DNA of 64,000 nt from Nemertoderma westbladi (taxonomy: Eukaryota > Xenacoelomorpha > Nemertodermatida > Nemertodermatidae), in contig JAUCBJ010008300.1 in assembly GCA_032718475.1 (NCBI GenBank), positions 60,541 through 124,540 on the forward strand, in the 5' to 3' direction. How positions within the stretch are numbered: the first letter of the stretch is position 1; the number at the start of each line of letters is the position of its first letter. The position numbers were made by a program, and so were the translations under genes. The notes under the pieces were generated by a model. That model was not told the origin of the DNA. It ran no database searches and saw only the letters and a program-made list of their open reading frames with translations. This document shows, one piece after another, positions 26,801 through 40,865 of the stretch.

Positions 26801-29800
26801 AATCAGAGGAGATTTTAATAAATTATTGCTGAAAAACACCAAGGATTTTGACAAGGATTTAATACTCATTATATTCATGAACTAGCTGAGATATTTGAAG
26901 TGAATTATTGCATTACATATTAACTTTGGCTCCAGCCGCTTTGGCAATACGATGAAACTATAATAAATATTCTAGAACACAACAATATTAACAGGAAGAT
27001 AGGCTACTTATCTCTCCACTCAGATAGCCACAGGTATGGAGGGGTGTTTTGACACAATCAAAATTTAACCATCTCCAGGGGAAAGATGAAGCAAATAACA
27101 GCTGATTACTTCTATAAATGTAAGTGTTACCTGTTCTTATGACTTTCTTTTAAGATTCTCTATCTCGTGGAGTGGGTTAGAAGATATAAATATGAAAATC
27201 GATGTCGTTTTTTGTAAAAAATCTTTGAAAATTTTGATAAATTATTGCTGAAAGCCCAAGGATTTTGACATGGCTTTAATACTTCATTATGTTCATGAAA
27301 TAGCTGAGAAATTTGAGGTCAGTTATTGTAATACATATTATCTTCGGCTCCAGCCGCTTTGGCAATACGATGAAACTATAATAAATATTCTAGAACACAA
27401 CAATATTAACAGGGAGATAGGCTACTTATCTCTTCACTTTGAGAGCCTCAACAACGGGGTGTTCCGACGCAATTAAATTTCATCCATCTCCAGGGGAAAG
27501 GCGAAGCAAAGAACAGCTGATTACTTATATAAATGGAAGTGTTACCTGTTCTTTTGACTTTCATTTAAGATTCTCTATCTCGTGGAGTGGCTTAGAAGTT
27601 ATAAATATAAAAATCGAAGTGGTTTTTGAAAAAAATCAAAGGATATTATGATTAATTATTGCTTAAAAACCACAAGAATTTTGACATGGATTTAATACTC
27701 ATTATATTCATGAAATAGCTGAGAAATTTGAGGTGAATTATTGTATCACATATTAACTTCGGCTCCAGCCGCTTTGGCAAAACTATGAAACTATAATAAA
27801 TATTCTAGAACACAACAATATTAACAGGGAGATAGGCTACTTATATCTTCACTCTGAGAGCCTCAAAAAGGGGGTGTTCCGAAGCAATCAAAATTCATCC
27901 ATCTCCAGGGGAAAGGCGAAGCAAAGAACAGCTGATTACTTCTATAAATGTAAGTGTTACCTGCTCTTTTGACTTTCATTTAAGATTGTCTATCTCTTGG
28001 AGTGGGTTAGAAGTCATGAATATGAAAATCGACGTCGTTTTTTGTAAAAAATCAGAGGAGATTTTAATAAATTATTGCTGAAAAACACCAAGGATTTTGA
28101 CAAGGATTTAATACTCATTATATTCATGAACTAGCTGTGATATTTGAGGTGAATTATTGCATTACATATTAACTTTGGCTCCAGCCGCTTTGGCAATACG
28201 ATGAAACTATAATAAATATTCTAGAACACAACAATATTAACAGGGAGATAGGCTACTTTAATTATCTCTCCACTCTGAGAGCCTCAGAAAGGGGGTGTTC
28301 CGACGCAATCAAAATTCATCCATCTCCTGGGGAAAGACGAAGCAAATAACAGCTGAATACTTCTATAAATGTAAGTTTTACCTGTTCTTATGACTTTCGT
28401 TTAAGATTCTCTATCTCGTGGAGTGGGTTAGAAGATATAAATATGAAAAACGATGTCGTTTTTTGTAAAAAATCTGAGGATATTTTGATAAATTATTGCT
28501 GAAAGCCCAAGGATTTTGACATGGCTTTAATACTTCATTATGTTCATGAAAAAACGTAGATATTTGAGGTGAATTATTGCATTACATAATAACTTTAACT
28601 CCAGCCACATTAGCAATACGATGAAACTATAATAAATATTCTACAACAGAACAATATTAACGGGGAAATAGGCTACTTATTTCTTTACTCTTAGAGCCTC
28701 AAAAAGGGGGTGTTCCGACGCAATCAAAATTCATCCATCTCCAGGGGAAAGACGAAGCAAAGAACAGCTGATTACTTCTATAAATATAAGTGTTACCTGC
28801 TCTTTTGACTTTCATTTAAGATTGTCTATCTCTTGGAGTGGGTTAGAAGTCATGAATATGAAAATCGATGTTGTTTTTTGTAAAAAATCAGAGGAGATTT
28901 TAATAAATTATTGCTGAAAAACACCAAGGATTTTGACAAGGATTTAATACTCATTATATTCATGAACTAGCTGAGATATTTGAAGTGAATTATTGCATTA
29001 CATATTAACTTTGGCTCCAGCCGCTTTGGCAATACGATGAAACTATAATAAATATTCTAGAACACAACAATATTAACAGGAAGATAGGCTACTTATCTCT
29101 CCACTCAGATAGCCACAGGTATGGAGGGGTGTTTTGACACAATCAAAATTTAACCATCTCCAGGGGAAAGATGAAGCAAATAACAGCTGATTACTTCTAT
29201 AAATGTAAGTGTTACCTGTTCTTATGACTTTCTTTTAAGATTCTCTATCTCGTGGAGTGGGTTAGAAGATATAAATATGAAAATCGATGTCGTTTTTTGT
29301 AAAAAATCTTTGAAAATTTTGATAAATTATTGCTGAAAGCCCAAGGATTTTGACATGGCTTTAATACTTCATTATGTTCATGAAATAGCTGAGAAATTTG
29401 AGGTCAGTTATTGTAATACATATTATCTTCGGCTCCAGCCGCTTTGGCAATACGATGAAACTATAATAAATATTCTAGAACACAACAATATTAACAGGGA
29501 GATAGGCTACTTATCTCTTCACTTTGAGAGCCTCAACAACGGGGTGTTCCGACGCAATTAAATTTCATCCATCTCCAGGGGAAAGGCGAAGCAAAGAACA
29601 GCTGATTACTTATATAAATGGAAGTGTTACCTGTTCTTTTGACTTTCATTTAAGATTCTCTATCTCGTGGAGTGGCTTAGAAGTTATAAATATAAAAATC
29701 GAAGTGGTTTTTGAAAAAAATCAAAGGATATTATGATTAATTATTGCTTAAAAACCACAAGAATTTTGACATGGATTTAATACTCATTATATTCATGAAA

Positions 29801-31845
29801 TAGCTGAGAAATTTGAGGTGAATTATTGTATCACATATTAACTTCGGCTCCAGCCGCTTTGGCAAAACTATGAAACTATAATAAATATTCTAGAACACAA
29901 CAATATTAACAGGGAGATAGGCTACTTATATCTTCACTCTGAGAGCCTCAAAAAGGGGGTGTTCCGAAGCAATCAAAATTCATCCATCTCCAGGGGAAAG
30001 GCGAAGCAAAGAACAGCTGATTACTTCTATAAATGTAAGTGTTACCTGCTCTTTTGACTTTCATTTAAGATTGTCTATCTCTTGGAGTGGGTTAGAAGTC
30101 ATGAATATGAAAATCGACGTCGTTTTTTGTAAAAAATCAGAGGAGATTTTAATAAATTATTGCTGAAAAACACCAAGGATTTTGACAAGGATTTAATACT
30201 CATTATATTCATGAACTAGCTGTGATATTTGAGGTGAATTATTGCATTACATATTAACTTTGGCTCCAGCCGCTTTGGCAATACGATGAAACTATAATAA
30301 ATATTCTAGAACACAACAATATTAACAGGGAGATAGGCTACTTTAATTATCTCTCCACTCTGAGAGCCTCAGAAAGGGGGTGTTCCGACGCAATCAAAAT
30401 TCATCCATCTCCTGGGGAAAGACGAAGCAAATAACAGCTGAATACTTCTATAAATGTAAGTTTTACCTGTTCTTATGACTTTCGTTTAAGATTCTCTATC
30501 TCGTGGAGTGGGTTAGAAGATATAAATATGAAAAACGATGTCGTTTTTTGTAAAAAATCTGAGGATATTTTGATAAATTATTGCTGAAAGCCCAAGGATT
30601 TTGACATGGCTTTAATACTTCATTATGTTCATGAAAAAACGTAGATATTTGAGGTGAATTATTGCATTACATAATAACTTTAACTCCAGCCACATTAGCA
30701 ATACGATGAAACTATAATAAATATTCTACAACAGAACAATATTAACGGGGAAATAGGCTACTTATTTCTTTACTCTTAGAGCCTCAAAAAGGGGGTGTTC
30801 CGACGCAATCAAAATTCATCCATCTCCAGGGGAAAGACGAAGCAAAGAACAGCTGATTACTTCTATAAATATAAGTGTTACCTGCTCTTTTGACTTTCAT
30901 TTAAGATTGTCTATCTCTTGGAGTGGGTTAGAAGTCATGAATATGAAAATCGATGTTGTTTTTTGTAAAAAATCAGAGGAGATTTTAATAAATTATTGCT
31001 GAAAAACACCAAGGATTTTGACAAGGATTTAATACTCATTATATTCATGAACTAGCTGAGATATTTGAAGTGAATTATTGCATTACATATTAACTTTGGC
31101 TCCAGCCGCTTTGGCAATACGATGAAACTATAATAAATATTCTAGAACACAACAATATTAACAGGAAGATAGGCTACTTATCTCTCCACTCAGATAGCCA
31201 CAGGTATGGAGGGGTGTTTTGACACAATCAAAATTTAACCATCTCCAGGGGAAAGATGAAGCAAATAACAGCTGATTACTTCTATAAATGTAAGTGTTAC
31301 CTGTTCTTATGACTTTCTTTTAAGATTCTCTATCTCGTGGAGTGGGTTAGAAGATATAAATATGAAAATCGATGTCGTTTTTTGTAAAAAATCTGAGAAA
31401 ATTTTGATAAATTATTGCTGAAAGCCCAAGGATTTTGACATGGCTTTAATACTTCATTATGTTCATGAAATAGCTGAGAAATTTGAGGTGAGTTATTGTA
31501 TTACATATTATCTTCGGCTCCAGCCGCTTTGGCAATACGATGAAACTATAATAAATATTCTAGAACACAACAATATTAACAGGGAGATAGGCTACTTATC
31601 TCTTCACTCTGAGAGCCTCAACAAGGGGGTGTTCCGACGCAATCAAATTTCATCCATCTCCAGGGGAAAGGCGAAGCAAAGAACAGCTGATTACTTTATA
31701 AATGGAAGTGTTACCTGTTCTTTGACTTTCTTTAAGATTCTCTATCTCGTGGAGTGGCTTAGAAGATATAAATATGAAAATCGATGTCGTTTTTTGTAAA
31801 AAATCTGAGGATATTTTGATAAATTATTGCTGAAAGCCCAAGGAT
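17847..31845 (+). repeat. 416-bp satellite array, block 3 (forward)
   Basis: About 33 monomers. The first 5.2 kb (17847-23065) repeat the order and private variants of 5506-10720 at an offset of about 12345 bp; for example GGGTGTGTTCCG occurs at 5969 and 18314. The last 6.3 kb is a 5-monomer higher-order repeat. The block ends at an orientation switch at 31845. Confidence 0.95.
25158..31412 (+). repeat. 5-monomer higher-order repeat, 2085 bp, three almost identical copies
   Basis: The sequence from TTATTGCTGAAAGCCCAAGG near 25158 recurs at 27243 and 29328. Landmarks repeat at exactly 2085 bp: ATGGCTTTAATACTTC at 25185, 27270, 29355 and 31440, and the insertion-bearing GGCTACTTTAATTATC at about 26166, 28251 and 30336. 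By eye I find only isolated substitutions, such as TTGCGGTG at 25644 where the other copies read TTGAGGTG. A fourth copy begins at about 31413 but diverges and is cut off by the orientation switch at 31845. Confidence 0.93.
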
Positions 31846-34800
31846 GAATTTTGATTGCGTCGGAACACCCCCTGTTTGAGGCTCTCAGAGTGAAGATATA
31901 AGTAGCCTATCTCCCTGTTAATATTGTTGTGTTCTAGAATATGTATTATAGTTTCATTGTATTGCCAAAGCGGCTGGAGCCGAACTTAATATGTGATACA
32001 ATAATTCACCTCAAATTTCTCAGCTATTTCATGAATATAATGAGTATTAAAGCCATGTCAAAATCCTTGGTGTTTTTCAGCAATAATTTATTAAAATCTC
32101 CTCTGATTTTTTACAAAAAACGACATCGATTTTTATATTCATGACTTCTAACCCACTCCAAGTGATAGACAATCTTAAATGGAAGTCAAAAGAGCAGGTA
32201 ACACGTACATTTATAGAAGTAATCAGCTGTTCTTTGCTTCGTCTTTCCCCTGGAGATGGATTCATTTTGATTGTGTCAGAACACCCCCTTTTTGAGGCTC
32301 TCAGAGTGAAGAGATAAGTAGCATATCTCCCTGTTAATATTGTTGTGTTCTAGAATATTAATTATAGTTTCATCGTGTTGCCAAAGCGGCTGGAGCCAAA
32401 GATAATATGTAATGCAATAATTCACCTCAAATATCTCAGCTAGTTCATGAATATAATGAGTATTAAATCCTTGTCAAAATCCTTGGTGTTTTTCAGCAAT
32501 AATTTATTAAAATCTCCTCTGATTTTTCAAAAGAGCAGGTAACACTTACATTTATAGAAGTAATCAGCTATTCTTTGCTTCGTCTTTCCCCTGGAGATGG
32601 ATGAATTTTGATTGCGTCGGAACACCCCCTTTTTGAGGCTCTCAGAGTGAAGATATAAGTAGCCTATCTCCCTGTTAATATTGTTGTGTTCTAGAATATG
32701 TATTATAGTTTCATCGTATTGCCAAAGCGGCTGGAGCCGAACTTAATATGTGATACAATAATTCACCTCAAATTTCTCAGCTATTTCATGAATATAATGA
32801 GTATTAAAGCCATGTCAAAATCCTTGGTGTTTTTCAGCAATAATTTATTAAAATCTCCTCTGATTTTTTACAAAAAACGACATCGATTTTCATATTTATA
32901 ACTTCTAACCCACTCCACGAGATAGAGAATCTTAAACGAAAGTCATAAGAACAGGTAACACTTACATTTATAGAAGTAATCAGCTGTTATTTGCTTCGTC
33001 TTTCTCCAGGAGATGGATTAATTTTGATTGCGTCGGAACACCCCCTATCTGTGGCTCTCAGAGTGAAGATATAAGTAGCCTATCTCCCTGTTAATATTGT
33101 TGTGTTCTAGAATATTTATTATAGTTTCATCGTATTAAATATCTCAAATAGTTCATGAATATAATGAGTATAAAATCCTTGTCAAAATCCTTGGTGTTTT
33201 TCAGCAATAATTTATTAAAATCTCCTCTGATTTTTTACAAAAAACGACATCGATTTTCATATTCATGACTTCTAATCCACTCCAAGAGATAGACAATCTT
33301 AAATGAAAGTCAAAAGAGCAGGTAACACTTACATTTATAGAAGTAATCAGCTGTTCTTTGCTTCGTCTTTCCCCTGGAGATGGATGAATTTTGATTGCGT
33401 CGGAACACCCCCTTTTTTGAGGCTCTCAGAGTGAAGATATAAGTAGCCTATCTCCCTGTTAATATTGTTGTGTTCTAGAATATGTATTATAGTTTCATTG
33501 TATTGCCAAAGCGGCTGGAGCCGAACTTAATATGTGATACAATAATTCACCTCAAATTTCTCAGCTATTTCATGAATATAATGAGTATTAAAGCCATGTC
33601 AAAATCCTTGGTGTTTTTCAGCAATAATTTATTAAAATCTCCTCTGAATTTTTTCAAAAGACGACATCGATTTTCACATTCATGACTTCTAACCCACTCC
33701 AAGAGATAGACAATCTTAAATGGAAGTCAAAAGAGCAGGTAACACTTACATTTATAGAAGTGATCAGCTGTTCTTTGCTTCGTCTTTCCCCTGGAGATGG
33801 ATGCATTTTGATTGTGTCAGAACACCCCCTTTTTGAGGCTCTCAGAGTGAAGAGATAAGTAGCATATCTCCCTGTTAATATTGTTGTGTTCTAGAATATT
33901 AATTATAGTTTCATCGTGTTGCCAAAGCGGCTGGAGCCAAAGATAATATGTAATGCAATAATTCACCTCAAATATCTCAGCTAGTTCATGAATATAATGA
34001 GTATTAAAGCCATGTCAAAATCCTTGGTGTTTTTCAGCAATAATTTATTAAAATCTCCTCTGATTTTTTACAAAAAACGACATCGATTTTCATATTCATG
34101 ACTTCTAACCCACTCCAAGAGATAGACAATCTTAAATGAAAGTCAAAAGAGCAGGTAACACTTACATTTATAGAAGTGATCAGCTGTTCTTTGCTTCGTC
34201 TTTCCCCTGGAGATGGATGCATTTTGATTGTGTCAGAACACCCCCTTTTTGAGGCTCTCAGAGTGAAGAGATAAGTAGCATATCTCCCTGTTAATATTGT
34301 TGTGTTCTAGAATATTAATTATAGTTTCATCGTGTTGCCAAAGCGGCTGGAGCCGAAGATAATATGTAATGCAATAATTCACCTCAAATATCTCAGCTAG
34401 TTCATGAATATAATGAGTATTAAAGCCATGTCAAAATCCTTGGTGTTTTTCAGCATTAATTTATTAAAATCTCCTCTGAATTTTTACAAAAAACGACAGC
34501 GATTTTTATATTCATGACTTCTAACCCACTCCAAGAGATAGACAATCTTAAATGAAAGTCAAAAGAGCAGGTAACACTTACATTTATAGAAGTAATCAGC
34601 TGTTCATTGCTTCGTCTTTCCCCTGGAGATGGATGAATTTTGATTGCGTCGGAACACCACCTTTTTGAGGCTCTCAGAGTGAAGATATAAGTAGCCTATC
34701 TCCCTGTTAATATTGTTGTGTTCTTGAATATGTATTATAGTTTCATCGTATTGCCAAAGTGGCTGGAGCCGAACTTAATATGTGATACAATAATTCACCT

Positions 34801-37800
34801 CAAATTTCTCAGCTATTTCATGAATATAATGAGTATTAAAGCCATGTCAAAATCCTTGGTGTTTTTCAGCAATAATTTATTAAAATCTCCTCTGATTTTT
34901 TACAAAAAACGACATCGATTTTCATATTCATGACTTCTAACCCACTCCAAGAGATAGACAATCTTAAATGAAAGTCAAAAGAGCAGGTAACACTTACATT
35001 TATAGAAGTAATCAGCTGTTCTTTGCTTCGTCTTTCCCCTGGAGATGGATGAATTTGATTGCGTCGGAACACCACCTTTTTGAGGCTCTCAGAGTGAAGA
35101 TATAAGTAGCCTATCTCCCTGTTAATATTGTTGTGTTCTTGAATATGTATTATAGTTTCATCGTATTGCCAAAGTGGCTGGAGCCGAACTTAATATGTGA
35201 TACAATAATTCACCTCAAATTTCTCAGCTATTTCATGAATATAATGAGTATTAAAGCCATGTCAAAATCCTTGGTGTTTTTCAGCAATAATTTATTAAAA
35301 TCTCCTCTGAATTTTTTCAAAAGACGACATCGATTTTCACATTCATGACTTCTAACCCACTCCTAGAGATAGACAATCTTAAATGGAAGTCAAAAGAGCA
35401 GGTAAAACTTACATTTATAGAAGTGATCAGCTGTTCTTTGCTTCGTCTTTCCCCTGGAGATGGATGCATTTTGATTGTGTCAGAACACCCCCTTTTTGAG
35501 GCTCTCAGGGTGAAGAGATAAGTAGCATATCTCCCTGTTAATATTGTTGTGTTCTAGAATATTAATTATAGTTTCATCGTGTTGCCAAAGCGGCTGGAGC
35601 CAAAGATAATATGTAATGCAATAATTCACCTCAAATATCTCAGCTAGTTCATGAATATAATGAGTATTAAAGCCATGTCAAAATCCTTGGTGTTTTTCAG
35701 CAATAATTTATTAAAATCTCCTCTGATTTTTTACAAAAAACGACATCGATTTTCATATTCATGACTTCTAACCCACTCCAAGAGATAGACAATCTTAAAT
35801 GGAAGTCAAAAGAGCAGGTAACACTTACATTTATAGAAGTAATCAGCTGTTCTTTGCGTCGTCTTTCCCCTGGAGATGGATGAATAATGATTGCGTCGGA
35901 ACACCCCCTTTTTGAGGCTCTCAGAGTGAATATATAAGTAGCCTATCTCCCTGTTAATATTGTTGTGTTCTAGAATATGTATTATAGTTTCATCGTATTG
36001 CCAAAGCGGCTGGAGCCGAACTTAATATGTGATACAATAATTCACCTCAAATTTCTCAGCTATTTCATGAATATAATGAGTATTAAAGCCATGTCAAAAT
36101 CCTTGGTGTTTTTCAGCAATAATTTATTAAAATCTCCTCTGATTTTTTACAAAAAACGACATCGATTTTCATATTCATGACTTCTAACCCACTCCAAGAG
36201 ATAGACAATCTTAAATGGAAGTCAAAAGAGCATGTAACACTTACATTTATAGAAGTAATCAGCTGTTCTTTGCTTCGTCTTTCCCCTGGAGATGGATGCA
36301 TTTTGATTGTGTCAGAACACCCCCTTTTTGAGGCTCTCAGAGTGAAGAGATAAGTAGCATATCTCCCTGTTAATATTGTTGTGTTCTAGAATATTAATTA
36401 TAGTTTCATCGTGTTGCCAAAGCGGCTGGAGCCAAAGATAATATGTAATGCAATAATTCACCTCAAATATCTCAGCTAGTTCTTGAATATAATGAGTATT
36501 AAATCCTTGTCAAAATCCTTGGTGTTTTTCAGCAATAATTTATTAAAATCTCCTCTGATTTTTTACAAAAAACGACATCGATTTTCATATTCATGACTTC
36601 TAACCCACTCCAAGAGATAGACAATCTTAAATGAAAGTCAAAAGAGCAGGTAACACTTACATTTATAGAAGTAATCAGCTGTTCTTTGCTTCGTCTTTCC
36701 CCTGGAGATGGATGAATTTGATTGCGTCGGAACACCCCCTTTTTGAGGCTCTCAGAGTGAAGATATAAGAAGCCTATCTCCCTGTTAATATTGTTGTGTT
36801 CTAGAATATTTAATATAGTTTCATCGTATTGCCAAAGCGGCTGGAGCCGAAGTTAATATGTGATACAATAATTCACCTCAAATTTCTCAGCTATTTCATG
36901 AATATAATGAGTATTAAAGCCATGTCAAAATCCTTGGGCTTTCAGCAATAATTTATCAAAATATTCTCAGATTTTTTACAAAAAACGACATCGATTTTCA
37001 TATTTATAACTTCTAACCCACTCCACGAGATAGAGAATCTTAAACGAAAGTCATAAGAACAGGTAACACTTACATTTATAGAAGTAATCAGCTGTAATTT
37101 GCTTCGTCTTTCCCCAGGAGATGGATGAATTTTGATTGCGTCGGAACACCCCCTTTCTGAGGCTCTCAGAGTGAAGATATAAGTAGCCTATCTCCCTGTT
37201 AATATTATTGTGTTCTAGAATATTTAATATAGTTTCATCGTATTGCCAAAGCGGCTGGAGCCGAACTTAATATGTGATACAATAATTCACCTCAAATTTC
37301 TCAGCTATTTCATGAATATAATGAGTATTAAAGCCATGTCAAAATCCTTGGTGTTTTTCAGCAATAATTTATTAAAATCTCCTCTGATTTTTTACAAAAA
37401 ACGACATCGATTTTCATATTCATGACTTCTAACCCACTCCAAGATATAGTCATCTTAAATGGAAGTCAAAAGAGCAGGTAACACTTACATTTATAGAAGT
37501 AATCAGCTGTTCTTGACTTTGTCTTTCCCCTGGAGATGGATGCATTTTGATTGTGTCAGAACACCCCCTTTTTGAGGCTCTCAGAGTGAAGAGATAAGTA
37601 GCATATCTCCCTGTTAATATTGTTGTGTTCTAGAATATTAATTATAGTTTCATCGTGTTGCCAAAGCGGCTGGAGCCAAAGATAATATGTAATGCAATAA
37701 TTTACCTCAAATATCTCAGCTAGTTCATGAATATAATGAGTATTAAATCCTTGTCAAAATCCTTGGTGTTTTTCAGCAATAATTTATTAAAATCTCCTCT

Positions 37801-38946
37801 GATTTTTTACAAAAAACGACATCGATTTTCATATTCATGACTTCTAACCCACTCCAAGAGATAGACAATCTTAAATGAAAGTCAAAAGAGCAGGTAACAC
37901 TTACATTTATAGAAGCAATCAGCTGTTCTTTGCTTCGTCTTTCCCCTGGAGATGGATGAATTTTGATTGCGTCGGAACACCCCCTTTTTGAGGCTCTCAG
38001 AGTGAAGATATAAGTAGCCTATCTCCCTGTTAATATTGTTGTGTTCTAGAATATTTAATATAGTTTCATCGTATTGCAAAAGCGGCTGGAGCCGAAGATA
38101 ATATGTGATACAATAATTCACCTCAAATTTCTCAGCTATTTCATGAATATAATGAGTATTAAAGCCATGTCAAAATCCTTGGTGTTTTTCAGCAATAATT
38201 TATTAAAATCTCCTCTGATTTTTTACAAAAAACGACATCGACTTTCATATTCATGACTTCTAACCCACTCCAAGAGATAGACAATCTTAAATGGAAGTCA
38301 AAAGAGCAGGTAACACTTACATTTATAGAAGTAATCAGCTGTTCTTTGCTTCGTCTTTCCCCTGGAGATGGATGCATTTTGATTGTGTCAGAACACCCCC
38401 TTTTTGAGGCTCTCAGAGTGAAGAGATAAGTAGCATATCTCCCTGTTAATATTGTTGTGTTCTAGAATATTAATTATAGTTTCATAGTGTTGCCAAAGCG
38501 GCTGGAGCCAAAGATAATATGTAATGCAATAATTCACCTCAAATATCTCAGCTAGTTCTTGAATATAATGAGTATTAAATCCTTGTCAAAATCCTTGGTG
38601 TTTTTCAGCAATAATTTATTAAAATCTCCTCTGATTTTTTACAAAAAACGACATCGATTTTCATATTCATGACTTCTAACCCACTCCAAGAGATAGACAA
38701 TCTTAAATGAAAGTCAAAAGAGCAGGTAACACTTACATTTATAGAAGTAATCAGCTGTTCTTTGCTTCGTCTTTCCCCTGGAGATGGATGAATTTGATTG
38801 CGTCGGAACACCCCCTTTTTGAGGCTCTCAGAGTGAAGATATAAGAAGCCTATCTCCCTGTTAATATTGTTGTGTTCTAGAATATTTAATATAGTTTCAT
38901 CGTATTGCCAAAGCGGCTGTAGCCGAAGTTAATATGTGATACAATA
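31846..38946 (-). repeat. 416-bp satellite array, block 4 (inverted orientation)
   Basis: The same monomer reads in reverse complement from 31846 onward, about 17 units, including TTCTAACCCACTCC where the forward blocks have GGAGTGGGTTAGAA. One monomer at about 32525 lacks about 110 bases, and one near 33135 carries the 60-base deletion also seen in forward block 1. The block is interrupted at 38946 by the LTR element. Confidence 0.95.
38942..38946. repeat. Target site duplication CAATA, left
   Basis: CAATA directly before the LTR; repeated at 54280-54284. BEL/Pao elements usually duplicate 4-6 bp. Confidence 0.85.
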
Positions 38947-40865
38947 TAAATTGGAGAGATACGCCTATTCCTACTATCGGAAGAGACGGTAACAATACCT
39001 GCAATATCCTACTGTAAAGTTTGTAAATCAAATCATAAATCCGACCTTCTCACCAAAACAGTAAACCCTAAGTAAGCGAATATATTGCAGTATCGATCTC
39101 TTTTAACCGGTGAGGCAGAAAACAGTCTACGAGCAGACAAACTTCGATAAAACAAAATCCCGCGCAGCGAATCCTAAAATCAGGCTGACTCACTGACGGA
39201 CTAAGGGGCTCGTATACTTTGCCGCGGTGTGATTTATATGGTTGGGCAAAGGGACGCTAGCTAGGTATAGAGCAGATTTGGAGATGTCTAACTAGCGAGC
39301 AAAGTGCAGTAAGGACGAAAGTTAATTTTATATATTTTGAGGTGTAAATAATTTCTAACGCGCGTGTGTTAATTCTGAACGGTCAAAGCAGTTTTGCTCC
39401 TTCACATATATAATTACTGGGTACGGTGTGCATTTTACGAATATTCTAATTTTGTAACTTGTAGGTCCAATACTCACGAATGATAAGGTCCCTTCCCCTC
39501 TTGCGTATTTCCAGGACTCAAATTCAGGCATAAGGTTAATACTACGCCCAGAATTCGGCAATTTTAGGTACCAGGTCCCTGATACTAAGAAGAGATGTGT
39601 TAGTTTACTACTGTAGGCGTACGGGTACTAATAGCTATCCTGGCTCCTATCTAGAATTTTAGTCACCCAGGTAGTCCGGGTAACTTCCTATTAGGGCGTT
39701 GGCGGGGACACGGTAGATGTTAGTATATCCCTGATAGCCTCAATTTATTTTGCGCCTAGCGTAAACTGCCCTACCGCCTGAACGGTACAATCCCAATTCA
39801 GGTGAAAACACAGCAACCCCCTAGCCTACAAGTTCTGATGTAATAGACACGGTCGTACTGCAAATAGTCGCACACACACCTGTACTTAGCAAGAGTTAAG
39901 CGTACAGTTTGCTGCACCCTAACCAATGTGTATGCCTTGTACCGGTGTGCCTACGTCCTATCTGCGTACTAGTATCTGCTCTCTCTCCCTCTCCCCCGTA
40001 GGAATATGAAGGTCTACTGCGGTTTTTCCCTGAATCAAGACAGTACAGTCCCTATGATGTAATTTTGGGCTCACAGCGTGTCACTACGTCTACCTTTGAT
40101 CTTTTGGTCTTACACTTAGGTAGCAAGGATCGAACGCTGTCTAACCTTTCAGGCGATGGGCGAATAACACTAGATGGTATTGCGGGTTGTCTCTCGTCTA
40201 CATTCCCGTGATGTTCCCGTTCATTGCTGCGGCCCGATCTCTAGCTGGCCATCTTGTCCCTGAGTTTGTTCACCGTAGTGAAACCATATTAAAACAGATA
40301 GAAAGGCTGAGAGATGTGACTAGTATTTCTGACTTTATTATAAAACATATAATAACTATTATACAATAAACAATGTAATCTGAAATAAGACAGAAAGTGA
40401 ATGATGGAAATTGAGTAGTGATTGATAACTAATGAACGCACCTTTATATACTAAATTTGTGCCGCAATCAATCGAGAAAATTCTCGATTGTTCTATGGGT
40501 TCTAACAAGGTTTTAAAGATAGCTTATTGGTCCAGCTAATACTGTATATAACTTGCACGACATTGGTTACAATCAAATAACTACAGCCTTATTGGTACAG
40601 ACAAATGCAATTAATTTGTAGCGGTTAATTTAAATTAGTTGAAATTCTGCACAAAAAATAATTCGCACTTACTAGGATTCGAACTCGATACCTACTACAC
40701 TTATAATTTCCAACGCTCTACCAACTGAGCTACTGAACCACCTGACCGATAGATGCATAATAGATAGAACCAATACGAATGAGAACTCAAAGCAATCTTT
40801 ACAAAGTTAATTCGAATAAAATAAAATTTTGAAAATCCACGGCATTTAGGGAATATAATTCTATA
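38947..40865 (-). repeat. LTR, 3' copy in element sense
   Basis: 1919 bp, matching 52361-54279 at offset 13414 except for two 5-bp differences that cancel and a few substitutions such as TAAATTAG here for TAAATGAG there. Here ATGAACGCACC lacks the AATCG present in the other copy near 53854, and CTAATACTGTATATAAC has 5 extra bases. On the sense strand the LTR starts (G)TATAGAATT and ends CCAATTTA, not TG...CA. A 60-codon frame inside it has no family resemblance. Confidence 0.93.
40653..40745 (-). other. tRNA-like Pol III unit in the LTR (3' copy)
   Basis: On the minus strand a perfect box A, TAGCTCAGTTGG (40732-40721), is followed by a box B-like AGTTCGAATCC (40685-40675) and then T6 (40658-40653), in the spacing of a tRNA gene. 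The D-arm (GCTC/GAGC) folds, but I cannot pair a full acceptor, anticodon or T stem, so it is a degenerate tRNA-derived sequence, not a functional tRNA gene. It is sense-oriented relative to the retrotransposon. Confidence 0.7.

Noticed and set aside
31440-31799. 119-codon plus-strand frame in satellite
   Set aside because: It is one satellite monomer in which small deletions happen to join open stretches; homologous monomers have stops.
40659-40738. Functional tRNA gene in the LTR
   Set aside because: Only the D-arm and the promoter boxes are convincing; acceptor, anticodon and T stems do not pair.
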